From Microvirga terrestris (GTDB lineage: Bacteria; Pseudomonadota; Alphaproteobacteria; Rhizobiales; Beijerinckiaceae): a DNA stretch of 64,000 nucleotides. Below are positions 11,401 to 20,005 of this stretch, in pieces (within the stretch, counting starts at the first letter, position 1; each line of letters starts with the position of its first letter). The DNA lies in contig NZ_JADQDN010000005.1 of NCBI RefSeq assembly GCF_015694425.1, positions 62,001-126,000 of the forward strand, read 5' to 3'. The notes below the pieces were generated by a model. That model searched no databases. It saw only the letters and a list, made by a program, of their open reading frames with translations, and was not told the DNA's origin. The translations under genes and the position numbers were made by a program.

Positions 11401-12186
11401 ATGCTTGCTCCCATCTTTCAGGTCGATGCTTTCACCAACCGCCGGTTCAGCGGGAATCCGGCGGCAGTCATGGTGTTTGAGCAGTTTCCGCCCGAGGAAG
11501 TGCTGCAGGCTCTTGCGGCCGAAAACAACCTTCCCGAAACCGCCTTTCTGGTTGCCGACAATGGCGACTATCAAATTCGCTGGTTCACGCCGATGGTCGA
11601 GGTTCCGCTCTGCGGCCACGCAACGCTTGCAAGCGCGGCGGTCGTCATGGAGCGCCTCGAGCCTAAGCGCGAGGTGGTCGTCTTCCATTCCGCAAGCGGA
11701 CCGCTCACGGTCAGCCGGTCAGGAACCGGTTACGTCATGGATTTTCCAAGGCGAACCCTAGAGCCCGTGGAAATACCCCCGGAGTTGCCGTCTGCCCTTG
11801 GCGCGATGCCAGTCGAAGTGGTTTGGGACGGGTCCAACTTCCTGGCGCGGCTTGCCACGGCCGAGATCGTTCACAATCTCAATCCCGATCTGGCGGCGAT
11901 TGAAACGCTGGCCCGTTCGGGCGTGATCGTGACAGCACCGGGAGACGCGGGCTTCGATTTCGTGAGCCGCTACTTCGCCCCCGCCAAGGGCATCCCCGAA
12001 GATCCCGTGACGGGTGGCGCCCATTGCGGCCTCACGCCGTTCTGGGCGCAGAGGCTGGACAAGACCGCCTTCAGGGCCTTCCAGGCCTCACGACGCGGCG
12101 GAGAAATCGTCTGCCGGCTCGTCGGGGATCGGGTTGAGCTCGAGGGAGCCTGCGTCTTTTACTTGGACGGGACGGTTGAGTTTTGA
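11401..12186 (+). CDS. PhzF-family isomerase/epimerase
   Basis: 261-residue member of the PhzF phenazine-biosynthesis-like family, which shares the diaminopimelate epimerase fold. The N-terminal FQVDAFTNRRFSGNPAAV and the active-site block NNLPETAF, with the catalytic glutamate at residue 46, are intact. The second half carries DPVTGGAHCGL, the other conserved half-site motif. No other phenazine genes are present, so this is one of the many solitary PhzF homologues whose substrate is unknown. It is cytoplasmic, and ATG 11401 gives the standard N-terminus. Confidence 0.9.
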   Translation: MLAPIFQVDAFTNRRFSGNPAAVMVFEQFPPEEVLQALAAENNLPETAFLVADNGDYQIRWFTPMVEVPLCGHATLASAAVVMERLEPKREVVVFHSASGPLTVSRSGTGYVMDFPRRTLEPVEIPPELPSALGAMPVEVVWDGSNFLARLATAEIVHNLNPDLAAIETLARSGVIVTAPGDAGFDFVSRYFAPAKGIPEDPVTGGAHCGLTPFWAQRLDKTAFRAFQASRRGGEIVCRLVGDRVELEGACVFYLDGTVEF

Positions 12187-12367
12187 GCCTTTCTTTGGTC
12201 ACCCACTGTCATCAGGAGCTTGGTCAGGCTCGGGCGCCGAGGCGGCGAGTTGCAACGGCCAGGACCGTATCCTTGAGCCGCGTTTCTCCTTGTTTTTCCG
12301 GGAATTTTCCGCCCTCCCGAGTCCCGAAATCCTTGCAGAACAAAGGGTGAAACCCCATATTCTGCCT

Positions 12368-12748
12368 ATGGTTACCACCCTTGCAACATCCCTGTTGAGG
12401 CCGGCCCGGAACGCTCCTGTCGAGGAGCGGATCGAGGGTGCTTGGCATGTCTATCCGCTGGAGGCGGCGCTGGAGCTCGATTATGTGGACCAGGCCGGCA
12501 ATGCGACCCGGCGCTGGGTGCTGGCGCGCGAGCTGAAGGTGGGTCCGGGCAAGATGCTGCTGGGCGGCATCGATATCTTGACCGAGGACGGCTATCGCGG
12601 CTTCCGGGTCGACCGGATACAGCGTCTTGAAGATGCGGAAACCGGCTTCGTGGTCGAGCACAACATCCTCGACTGGCTCATGAAGCTCGCCGAGCGGCAG
12701 GCCAAGGCGCGCAAGAAGCACCTCGCCCGCATGCAGGCCGGGGCTTAG
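12368..12748 (+). CDS. Stand-alone WYL-like domain protein
   Basis: 126 residues from ATG 12368. The core reads LELDYVDQAGNATRRWVLA...ELKVG and later YRGFRVDRIQRLED. This has the same order of elements as the WYL ligand-sensing domain in the regulator at 34809 (LDVTYRDEQGRTTRRTIRP... HFRTDRI). There is no helix-turn-helix, so it is a sensor-like domain without a DNA-binding part. The C-terminal 30 residues are basic and helical (LMKLAERQAKARKKHLARM). The assignment is from visual similarity only. It lies 122 bases upstream of the HlyD/C39 export genes on the same strand, though nothing proves a functional link. An antisense frame at 12224-12763 is a shadow. Confidence 0.6.
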   Translation: MVTTLATSLLRPARNAPVEERIEGAWHVYPLEAALELDYVDQAGNATRRWVLARELKVGPGKMLLGGIDILTEDGYRGFRVDRIQRLEDAETGFVVEHNILDWLMKLAERQAKARKKHLARMQAGA

Positions 12749-12870
12749 ACCCTGGCTTAACACTCGTCTGCGACAGAAAGGCCGAACGGGCTCTGTCGCC
12801 TCTCACGCCCTTGTGCCACCCCGGTCTTTCTGCAACATAGTCTCATAATAACGTTGCGTTGGGGGTTGGG

Positions 12871-14121
12871 GTGGCCCAGCGATCCTTGTTCCGGCCGCAG
12901 GCCGTGATGGCAGCCATGGGCGAGCACTCGTCCGTGTCGATGCCGGTTGCGCCTCTCTCCTGGCAGCTGCTCGGCGGCTTCGTTCTCGCCTGCGTGGCCG
13001 TCGTGGTCTTCTTCCTTGGCACCGCCGAGTATGCCCGCAAGGAGACCGCGGGCGGGTCTCTCGTGGCGGCCGGCGGTGCGGTGCGGGTCAGTGCGCTCCG
13101 CGGCGGCGTCGTGACGGAACTCAAGGTCAGGGAAGGCGACCGGGTCGCTGTAGGCCAGCCGCTCTTCACGGTCACCTCGCGCCAGGGGCTCGAGGCCGGC
13201 GGCACCCTCGATGCGGCAATCCTGGCCGCCCTCGACACACAGACTCAGGTCCTGAACGACCAGATCGCCGCCGATCCGGCGCGCACCGCGAACGAGGTCC
13301 GGCGCCTCGATGCTACCATCGTGTCCGTGACGGTGGAGCGGGATGCCCTCCTTGCCCAGCGCAGGATCATGGCCGAGCGGGTTCAGGTGACGGAGGAGCG
13401 GCGCAGCACCATCGCGAGGCTTAACGAGCAGGGCCACACCACCCGGGCCGCCCTGCAGGAGCAGGACGAGGCCCTGCTCTCCCGCCGGCAGAATCTGGCC
13501 GAGATCGACCGGGACCTCGCGGCGGCCGAGAAGGAGCTGGGCCAGGCGCAGCTCCAGCGCGAACAGCTGCCCGTGCAGCAGGCCGAGCGTCTGGCCCAGC
13601 TGCGCCTCAATCTCGCCGACCGGGAACGGCAGCGGGCGGAAGCTCAGGCCCAAAGGGCGCAGGTGATCACCGCGCCGTTGCCTGGGCACGTCACGGCCCT
13701 GCAGGTTGCGCCAGGCCAGATCGTCGACGTGAACAAGCCTCTGCTCACGCTATTGCCCGACGGCGCAAGCCTTCTCGCAGAGCTGTTCGTGCCGAGCCGG
13801 GCTATTGGCTTCGTCGAGCCTGGCCAGCGGGTGCGGCTGATGGTCGACGCCTTCCCCTATCAGCGCTTCGGCACGATCGGTGGATCCGTGGCGACCGTTT
13901 CGCAGGCGGTGCTTTCGCCGAGCGAGATCATCGGCAGGACGGCGCTCACCGAGCCCGCCTACCGGGTCACAGTGCGCCTCGACCGGCAGGTCATCGACGC
14001 CTTCGGTCGCGAGGTGCGGCTGCAGCCGGACATGACCCTCAAGGCCGATATCGTGCTGGAGGGCCGCTCCCTCGTCGCCTGGGTGTTCGAGCCGCTCATC
14101 AGCGTCAGGGGGCGGATGTGA
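12871..14121 (+). CDS. HlyD-family periplasmic adaptor of a peptide exporter
   Basis: Membrane-fusion protein that bridges an inner-membrane ABC exporter to an outer-membrane channel. About 416 residues from GTG 12871, with a G-rich ribosome site; TTG 12859 is an alternative. A single membrane helix lies at about residues 25-45 (LGGFVLACVAVVVFFLG). The first half-motif of the lipoyl domain follows (VSALRGGVVTELKVREGDRV), then a long coiled-coil hairpin (about 110-260, rich in E, Q, R and A), the second lipoyl half (ITAPLPGHVTALQVAPGQIV) and a beta-barrel domain. It resembles RaxA/CvaA-type adaptors that work with C39 exporters. The stop overlaps the exporter start by four bases (GTGA), so translation is coupled. 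Confidence 0.9.
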   Translation: MAQRSLFRPQAVMAAMGEHSSVSMPVAPLSWQLLGGFVLACVAVVVFFLGTAEYARKETAGGSLVAAGGAVRVSALRGGVVTELKVREGDRVAVGQPLFTVTSRQGLEAGGTLDAAILAALDTQTQVLNDQIAADPARTANEVRRLDATIVSVTVERDALLAQRRIMAERVQVTEERRSTIARLNEQGHTTRAALQEQDEALLSRRQNLAEIDRDLAAAEKELGQAQLQREQLPVQQAERLAQLRLNLADRERQRAEAQAQRAQVITAPLPGHVTALQVAPGQIVDVNKPLLTLLPDGASLLAELFVPSRAIGFVEPGQRVRLMVDAFPYQRFGTIGGSVATVSQAVLSPSEIIGRTALTEPAYRVTVRLDRQVIDAFGREVRLQPDMTLKADIVLEGRSLVAWVFEPLISVRGRM

Positions 14122-16283
14122 AGCTCTCCGCCACCCTCGATTATTTCGGCTCCCCTCGCCTGCCCGCGATCATGCAGTCGGAGGCCGCCGAATGCGGACT
14201 CGCGTGCCTCGCCATGATCGCCAGCTATCATGGGCGCGAGGTCGATTTGAATGCGCTGCGCCGGCTGTTCTCCATCTCGCTGAAGGGCGTCACCCTCAAG
14301 GATGTGCTGGTCATGGGCCAGCGCCTCGGCATGAGCGGCCGGGGCCTGAGGCTTGAACCCGAGCAGCTGAGGCAGGTCAAGCTGCCCTGCATCCTGCACT
14401 GGGACATGAACCACTTCGTAGTGCTGAAAGAGGTCGGCGCCAGGAAGGTCACGATCCACGATCCTGCCATGGGCGTGCGCAGCCTAAGCTTCGACGAGCT
14501 CGGCCACCGCTTCACCGGCATCGCGCTTGAGCTGACGCCGACGCAAGGGTTCGAGCGGAAGAAGGAGACCTCGCGTCTGAACCTCTCGGCACTCTGGGGC
14601 CGGATGCGCGGGGTGAAGCGCGCGCTTGCGCAGGCGCTGGTGCTCTCCGCCGTTCTGCAGCTCATGGTGCTGGCCGCACCCTTCTACATGCAGCTCGCCG
14701 TGGACGAGGCGGTGATGAAGAGCGATCAAGGCCTGCTCACGGCACTGGCGCTGGGCTTCGGCCTGCTCATGCTGATCCATATCGGAGCCGACTGGCTGCG
14801 CTCGCATGTGCTGTTGTTTTTAAGCGGCGCGCTCAATTTCCAGATGGGCGCCAACCTGTTTCACCATCTGGTGCGCCTGCCGTTGGGCTGGTTCGAGAAG
14901 CGCCATATCGGCGATCTCGTCTCGCGCTTCCGCTCGGCCGAGCCGATCCAGCGGCTGATCTCGGAAGGACTTGTCGCGGCTCTCGTCGACGGGGTGATGG
15001 CAACGCTGACGCTTGTCATGATCCTGATCTACAGCCCGAAGCTCTCGGGCATCGTGTTCGCGGCACTGGCCCTCTATGCCATCCTCCGCTTTGCCCTCTA
15101 TCGCGCGTTACGCCAGCGGCAGGAGGAGATCATCGAGGCTGCCGCGAAGGAGCAGACCACCTTCATCGAGACGGCGCGGGCCATCCAGAGCATCAAGATC
15201 TTCGGCCGCGAGTCCGACCGGGAGGCGCTGTGGCAGAACCGCTATGCCGACGAGATCAGCCGGGGCATCCGGCACGGCCGCTTTACCATCGGGCTCAAGA
15301 CGGCCAACGACCTGATCTACGGCATCGAGAACGTGCTCGTGGTCTGGCTCGGCGCCAAGGCGATCATGGCGAACGACATGACCATCGGCATGCTCTACGC
15401 CTTCATGGCCTACAAGGAGCAGTTCCTCTCCAAGGCCACCAACCTGATCGAGACCGGCATCCAGTACCGCATGCTCGACCTTCACCTCGACCGGCTGTCC
15501 GACATCGCGCTCGCCGAGCGGGAAGACGACCGGCACGGCGACGGCCTCGTGTCGCGCGAGGTCAGGGGTGCGGTGGAGTTGAGTAGCGTGAGCTTCCGCT
15601 ATGCGGATACGGAACCGGAGGTGTTGTCGGGTGCGGATCTCAAGGTCGAAGCCGGCGAGTTCGTGGCCGTCACCGGCCCGTCAGGTGGAGGCAAGACCAC
15701 GCTCGTCAAGATCATGCTCGGGCTGTTCAAGCCGATGGAGGGCAGCGTGCTCATCGACGGCACGCCCCTGGAGCATTTCGGCGCCCAAGCCTTCCGCTCG
15801 CAGATTGGCGTGGTGATGCAGGACGACCAGCTGCTCTCAGGCAGTATCGCTGAGAACATCTGCTTCTTCGATTCCACGCTCGATCTCGACTGGATGCGCG
15901 CCTGCGCTCAGGTCGCAGGGATCGACGACGAGATCATGGCCATGCCCATGAACTACAATACCCTCATTGGCGACATGGGCACCACCCTATCCGGCGGACA
16001 GCGCCAGAGGGTGCTCTTGGCCCGCGCGCTCTACCGCCGCCCACGCATCCTGTTCATGGACGAAGGGACATCGCACCTCGATCTCGACAAGGAGCGCGAG
16101 GTGAACCGGGCAATGGCGGAATTGAGGATCACCCGCATCGTCATCGCCCACCGGCCCGAGACGATCCGCGCGGCGGACCGGATCGTGGTGCTGCGCGAGG
16201 GACGGGTCTCCCCGCCCCTGGACGGCGAGACGTTGGCCTTCACTGAAGCGGCGCGCCAAGTCCCAGGCATCGTCCGAGCCTGA
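14118..16283 (+). CDS. Peptidase-containing ABC exporter (C39 domain, double-glycine peptide processing)
   Basis: 721-residue PCAT of the CvaB/RaxB/NHLM type. It cuts substrates after a Gly-Gly leader and exports the core. The N-terminal C39 cysteine peptidase looks catalytically complete: Q20, C26 (AECGLAC), H99 (DMNHFVVL) and D115 (IHDPAMG). The six-helix membrane domain spans about residues 160-440. The ATPase domain has Walker A GPSGGGKTT (about residue 520), the signature LSGGQRQR (about 624) and Walker B ILFMDEGTSHLD. It starts at GTG 14118, overlapping the adaptor stop. It converges on the double-glycine peptide gene at 16359-16478, its likely substrate. No outer-membrane channel gene is present, so a general TolC is presumably used. 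Confidence 0.93.
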   Translation: MKLSATLDYFGSPRLPAIMQSEAAECGLACLAMIASYHGREVDLNALRRLFSISLKGVTLKDVLVMGQRLGMSGRGLRLEPEQLRQVKLPCILHWDMNHFVVLKEVGARKVTIHDPAMGVRSLSFDELGHRFTGIALELTPTQGFERKKETSRLNLSALWGRMRGVKRALAQALVLSAVLQLMVLAAPFYMQLAVDEAVMKSDQGLLTALALGFGLLMLIHIGADWLRSHVLLFLSGALNFQMGANLFHHLVRLPLGWFEKRHIGDLVSRFRSAEPIQRLISEGLVAALVDGVMATLTLVMILIYSPKLSGIVFAALALYAILRFALYRALRQRQEEIIEAAAKEQTTFIETARAIQSIKIFGRESDREALWQNRYADEISRGIRHGRFTIGLKTANDLIYGIENVLVVWLGAKAIMANDMTIGMLYAFMAYKEQFLSKATNLIETGIQYRMLDLHLDRLSDIALAEREDDRHGDGLVSREVRGAVELSSVSFRYADTEPEVLSGADLKVEAGEFVAVTGPSGGGKTTLVKIMLGLFKPMEGSVLIDGTPLEHFGAQAFRSQIGVVMQDDQLLSGSIAENICFFDSTLDLDWMRACAQVAGIDDEIMAMPMNYNTLIGDMGTTLSGGQRQRVLLARALYRRPRILFMDEGTSHLDLDKEREVNRAMAELRITRIVIAHRPETIRAADRIVVLREGRVSPPLDGETLAFTEAARQVPGIVRA

Positions 16284-16288
16284 TATGG

Positions 16289-16321
16289 AAAAGGGCGCGA
16301 CCCCAAGAGCCGCGCCCCTTT
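16289..16321. terminator. Bidirectional terminator between exporter and precursor-peptide gene
   Basis: Stem AAAGGGCGCG / CGCGCCCCTTT with a loop of about ten bases, flanked by A-rich sequence on the left and T residues on the right. It lies between the exporter stop (16283) and the stop of the convergent peptide gene (16359), and can end both transcripts. Confidence 0.75.
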
Positions 16322-16358
16322 GCCTCCTCGGCCCGGTGCGCTGACGCGCCCGGATCGA

Positions 16359-16478
16359 TCAGCGGTCCGAATAGACGATGATCCGGCGGCCGCCTGCGAC
16401 TCCGGCGAGTTCCTTCTCGCTCAGTTCGACGACGGCTTTCTGGGCCTTCTTATCGGTCTTGGTCTGCGTCTTCTTCAT
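16359..16478 (-). CDS. Double-glycine leader precursor peptide (bacteriocin/signal-peptide type)
   Basis: 39-residue gene. The ATG at 16476-16478 is preceded by a strong ribosome site (GGGGGAGG, seven bases away); the TGA is at 16359-16361. The 30-residue leader starts MKKTQTKTDKKAQKAVV and ends ELSEKELAGVAGG. Every consensus position of the double-glycine leader is filled: L-12, S-11, E-8, L-7, V-4, G-2, G-1. The predicted released core is RRIIVYSDR: nine residues, net +2, without Cys, Thr or Trp. It is convergent with the C39 exporter operon, whose peptidase residues are intact. No tailoring enzyme, immunity gene or second precursor is adjacent. Whether the core is an antimicrobial, a signalling peptide or something else is unknown; export by the neighbour is a strong inference. 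Confidence 0.75.
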   Translation of the reverse strand: MKKTQTKTDKKAQKAVVELSEKELAGVAGGRRIIVYSDR

Positions 16479-16495
16479 GAAGACCTCCCCCAGCT

Positions 16496-16572
16496 TGGGT
16501 GCCGCTAGGGCACCAAACCCTGGCCGAGCGGCCAGTGAAACAACATAACAACAATCGTGCGACGGGAGTCAA
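16496..16572 (-). promoter_or_regulatory. Promoter and palindromic leader of the precursor-peptide gene
   Basis: On the minus strand a TTGACT (16567-16572) and TATGTT (16542-16547), 19 bases apart, form a plausible sigma-70-like promoter. Immediately downstream is the palindrome CTGGCCGAGCGGCCAG (16520-16535), seven paired bases each side, placed like an operator or a 5'-leader hairpin. A second inverted repeat, TTGGTGCC / GGCACCCAA (about 16496-16516), follows just before the ribosome site. The untranslated leader would be about 55 bases. These are sequence observations; the regulator is unknown. Confidence 0.45.
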
Positions 16573-16661
16573 TCCGCATCGTTTTACCTTACCGAAAGGC
16601 AGTTCACAGACAGGTCGACAGCGGACTCGCAGGCTCCTGCCCGATAAGGTATGAACGGCCT

Positions 16662-17822
16662 ATGGACCTGATCACCTCCACCGACGCCCTGGCCGCCGCC
16701 TGCGACCGCCTCAGCCAGCACCCGTTCGTCACCGTCGACACGGAATTCCTGCGCGAGACCACCTATTACCCCAAGCTCTGCCTGATCCAGATGGCAGGGC
16801 CTGATCCGGCCGATGCCTGCCTCATCGATCCCCTGGCCGAAGGCATGAGCCTGGAGCCGTTCATGGCGCTCATGGCGGACAGAAACGTTGTGAAGGTCTT
16901 CCACTCGGCCCGGCAGGACCTGGAGATCATCTGGAATCTCGGGGGCATCGTGCCCGAGCCCCTGTTCGACACCCAGGTGGCCGCCATGGTTTGCGGCTAT
17001 GGGGACTCGGTCTCCTACGAGCAGCTCAGCAACGATCTCGCCAAGGCCAAGATCGACAAGTCCTCCCGCTTCACCGACTGGTCGCGCCGCCCCTTGAGCG
17101 ATGCCCAGCTCACCTACGCGCTCTCCGACGTCACCCATCTGGTGAAGGTGTACGAGGCCCTCGTAAGCCAGCTGCAGGCGAATGGCCGGCTCGAATGGCT
17201 CGGCGAGGAGATGTCGATCCTCACCTCGCCCGAGACGTATCAGGCCGATCCGGACAATGCCTGGCGTCGCTTGGCAGGCCGCCTCCGCAAGCAGCGGGAG
17301 ATCGCCGTGCTGATGGAGGTCGCGTCCTGGCGGGAGCGCGAGGCGCAGAACCGGGACGTGCCGCGCGGGCGCATTCTCAAGGACGATGCGGTGATCGACA
17401 TCGCCACCTCGGCGCCGCGCAGCGTGGAGGCGCTTGGACGCCTGCGGACCATCCCCAATGGCTTCGAGCGTTCCCGCACCGGCGGCGAGATCCTGGAAGC
17501 CGTGGAGCGGGCGCTGGCGCGAGACCCGGCCACGATCCCGATGCCCGAACGCAGCCGCGGCCGCAACAACACCGGCTCCGTGGTTGACCTGCTGAAGGTG
17601 CTGCTGAAAGCGGTGGCCGAGCAGGAAGGCGTAGCGCCAAAAATCATCGCCACCGTCGAGGAACTGGAGGCCATCGCCGAAAACGACGATGCCGACGTCC
17701 CCTCCCTCCACGGCTGGCGCCGCAAGCTCTTCGGCGACAAGGCGCTGGCGCTCAAGAACGGCCAGCTCGGGATGGTTCTGGAGCGCGGGCGGGTGAAGCT
17801 GCGGGAGATTGCTTCGGCTTGA
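16662..17822 (+). CDS. rnd: Ribonuclease D
   Basis: 386-residue 3'-5' exoribonuclease that trims tRNA and other small RNA 3' ends. The DEDDy catalytic residues are visible: D and E in [18 protein letters not shown] (Exo I), D in [12 protein letters not shown] (Exo II), and Y and D in [11 protein letters not shown] (Exo III). An HRDC RNA-binding domain follows (about residues 205-290, [20 protein letters not shown]). ATG 16662 gives the standard N-terminus [10 protein letters not shown]; the frame is open further upstream to 16557 but without family similarity. It is divergent from the precursor-peptide gene and ends at a shared terminator with the RTX gene. Confidence 0.93.
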   Translation: MDLITSTDALAAACDRLSQHPFVTVDTEFLRETTYYPKLCLIQMAGPDPADACLIDPLAEGMSLEPFMALMADRNVVKVFHSARQDLEIIWNLGGIVPEPLFDTQVAAMVCGYGDSVSYEQLSNDLAKAKIDKSSRFTDWSRRPLSDAQLTYALSDVTHLVKVYEALVSQLQANGRLEWLGEEMSILTSPETYQADPDNAWRRLAGRLRKQREIAVLMEVASWREREAQNRDVPRGRILKDDAVIDIATSAPRSVEALGRLRTIPNGFERSRTGGEILEAVERALARDPATIPMPERSRGRNNTGSVVDLLKVLLKAVAEQEGVAPKIIATVEELEAIAENDDADVPSLHGWRRKLFGDKALALKNGQLGMVLERGRVKLREIASA

Positions 17823-17854
17823 CGCCACGGTGGGCTACCATCTCTCTGAAAAGC

Positions 17855-17886
17855 AAGAACCCCGCGGCTTTCCGCGGGGTTCTTTC
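17855..17886. terminator. Bidirectional terminator, rnd / RTX gene
   Basis: Stem AAGAACCCCGCGG / CCGCGGGGTTCTT with a short loop, followed by TTCGTTT on the plus strand and preceded by A-rich sequence. It lies between the convergent stops of rnd (17822) and the RTX gene (17905). Confidence 0.85.
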
Positions 17887-17904
17887 GTTTGATCGTACTC
17901 GAGA

Positions 17905-19599
17905 TCAGATGAAGAGGAGATCAGTGTACTTCAGCGTCGTCTTGTTGCTGAGCTTCGCGATCTCGGTCATGCCGGCAGAACCCGAGCCATCCTTGTCATA
18001 GGACAGCACGCCGCTCTTCTTGTTGTAGACGAAGAAATCGTCGCGGTCCTTGGCTTCGTCGCCGAGCGTGAAGAAAGCCTTCTTCAGCTTGAGCGGCTTG
18101 CTTTCGGTGCCCTTCTTGATGCTGGCGTAGAGCGACTTGTTGGATTTGAACAGGGAGTTCTCCAGCCACAGATCGTCAGCCGAGCTCTTGAAGTCCTTGA
18201 TCGTGTCCGTGTTCGACTTCGCGATCTTGGTGTCGAAGATGAACTTGTCATTGCCCGATCCGCCGATCACCAGATCCTTGCCGCCCTTGCCGTAGATCCT
18301 GTCGTGACCTGCACCGCCGTTGAGGGTGTTCTTCGCGCCCGTGCCGAGCAGGATATTGTCGCGGCTATTGCCGGTGAGTGAGGCGGCGCTTCCGGTCAAG
18401 TAGACGAAATCGATATCCGAGTCCGCGCTCAGGGTGAACGTGGTCGAAGCATAGACGACATCGTAACCGCTGCTGTCGACAACTTGATCGCCGGCGTTGT
18501 CCACGTGATAGACGTCGTTGCCGCCGCCGCCCTCCATTCGAGTGGCTCCACCTTTGCCGTGGAGGATGTTGCTGCCCTCGTTACCGACGATAACCCGCGT
18601 GTACTCATTGCCGGTCAGGTTGATTGGGGTCGTCCCAGCCGCAGCCTGCAGCACTTCGACCTCGGCATACTCGAGGCTGTAGGAGGTGCTTGCAACGGCG
18701 GTATCCCAACCGTTTCCAGACGCCTCGCGGATATGATCGCCTGCGTTGTCGATAATGTAGGTGTCGTTGCCGCTCAGACCTTGCAGATCCTCGGCTCCTT
18801 CGCCGCCGTCGAGCGTGTCGTTTCCGCCGTAGCCGATCAGAAGATCATCACCCTTTCCGCCTTTGATGTAGTTGTCGCCGGCATCGCCGGAGAGGGAATC
18901 CTTGTAGTCCGTACCGATGATGTTCTCGAAGTTAACCCAGGTATCGCTCTGGGAATCGTTGACGCCGCCACCTCCGGCATTAAGGCTTACGGAAACGCCT
19001 TTGTCCGAGAGCTGGTACGACACAGTGTCGATGCCCTCGCCACCATCCATGGCCTCATGGCCCGATCCTCCGATCACAGTGTCGTTGCCTGCTCCCGTCG
19101 AGAAGAAATGCTTTCTGCCATCGGGGTTTCCGGCATTGCCGATGATCAGGTCGTTGAAGTTCGTGCCGGTGTAGCCTTCGATGTCGACATACTGATCGCC
19201 AAAGGCATCGCCGGTATTTTCAGCAATATTCTTGAGGTTGATCACGACGCCGGTCGTGGCCGACGCGTACGAGACATAGTCCCTGTAGGAGTTGCCTGTG
19301 CCACCGTCCAGCCTGTCGGCACCCACTCCGCCGATGAGAGTGTCGTCGTAGTTGTCGCCGCCAAGAAGGGTATCGTTACCCATGCCGCCATCCAGAACGT
19401 CATTGCCCTCGCCTCCGACGAGCGAGTCGTTCCCGTCGTGTCCATAAATCGTGTCGTGTCCGGCAAGACCATCAATCGTATCGGCATCGTCGGATCCGTT
19501 GATCGTATCGTTTCCTGCTGTTGGCGTCGGCGTTGCGGCGAGAGCGCCTGCGGCATTCAGGCGTGAAAGTTCATCGAAGTTTTCTTGGCCGGATGTCAT
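17905..19599 (-). CDS. RTX-type calcium-binding secreted protein
   Basis: 564 residues from ATG 19599, which has GAGGAT upstream. Blocks of GGxGxDxxx nonapeptides occur near the N-terminus (GNDTINGSDDADTIDG, GGEGNDVLDGGMGNDTLLGG), in the middle (GGKGDDLLIGYGGNDTLDGG) and late (GGAGHDRIYGKGGKDLVIGG). They are separated by longer beta-helical spacers. There is no Sec signal, so type I secretion through the uncleaved C-terminus is expected. The C-terminal ~60 residues (AFFTLGDEAKDRDDFFVY, then SGVLSYDKDGSGSAG) match the end of the smaller RTX protein at 54712, suggesting a shared secretion module. No enzymatic domain is seen. A longer reading to 19689 is unlikely. The nearby C39 exporter is not the classic RTX type. 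Confidence 0.88.
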   Translation of the reverse strand: MTSGQENFDELSRLNAAGALAATPTPTAGNDTINGSDDADTIDGLAGHDTIYGHDGNDSLVGGEGNDVLDGGMGNDTLLGGDNYDDTLIGGVGADRLDGGTGNSYRDYVSYASATTGVVINLKNIAENTGDAFGDQYVDIEGYTGTNFNDLIIGNAGNPDGRKHFFSTGAGNDTVIGGSGHEAMDGGEGIDTVSYQLSDKGVSVSLNAGGGGVNDSQSDTWVNFENIIGTDYKDSLSGDAGDNYIKGGKGDDLLIGYGGNDTLDGGEGAEDLQGLSGNDTYIIDNAGDHIREASGNGWDTAVASTSYSLEYAEVEVLQAAAGTTPINLTGNEYTRVIVGNEGSNILHGKGGATRMEGGGGNDVYHVDNAGDQVVDSSGYDVVYASTTFTLSADSDIDFVYLTGSAASLTGNSRDNILLGTGAKNTLNGGAGHDRIYGKGGKDLVIGGSGNDKFIFDTKIAKSNTDTIKDFKSSADDLWLENSLFKSNKSLYASIKKGTESKPLKLKKAFFTLGDEAKDRDDFFVYNKKSGVLSYDKDGSGSAGMTEIAKLSNKTTLKYTDLLFI

Positions 19600-20005
19600 G
19601 CTGATCCTCATTTGACGCAAATGACTATGGGTGTTTGCATTTTTGAAAATGCGGATCGGCGTTAATGCATACGAAAATCGCAGCGACAAGTATTCCTAAT
19701 TCACGAACACCGTGGTGAAATTGCTAGTCCTGTCACTTAACCTAGAGTTATCAGAAGCTTAGCCTTATGGAGCGCGATAGAATATCAATTGCGACCTGTG
19801 CGGTAGCACACATTATAGCATAGATTACGATGTATAGTTACTAATAATCAGCATAACTTTACGTAAGAATCACGTGCATAAGTGCAGAGGTAGAACCTAT
19901 TTGTCTGGGGCAGGCATGAATGCATTGAGCACCGTTCGCTAACCTCGGCCGCCCAAAATAACGCCTTCAGCGAAAGAGTTCCTGTCGAAGACCTAAGAAA
20001 ATGCT
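19600..20005. other. AT-rich intergenic region upstream of the RTX gene
   Basis: About 400 bases between the RTX start and the end of the NUDIX gene, markedly richer in A+T than its surroundings (for example TTATAGCATAGATTACGAT near 19812). I see no gene. It presumably holds the RTX promoter and regulatory sites, but no specific operator could be recognised. Confidence 0.5.

Noticed and set aside
12224-12763. 179-codon minus-strand frame
   Set aside because: Antisense to the WYL-like gene; the plus frame has the domain pattern.
16320-16508. 62-codon plus-strand frame over the precursor-peptide gene
   Set aside because: It is the antisense of a better-supported minus-strand gene, has no ribosome site and its product has no leader or domain.
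17990-19560. Repetitive DNA that could look like a CRISPR or tandem array
   Set aside because: It is the coding repeat of RTX nonapeptides (GGxGxD), not spaced identical direct repeats with unique spacers.
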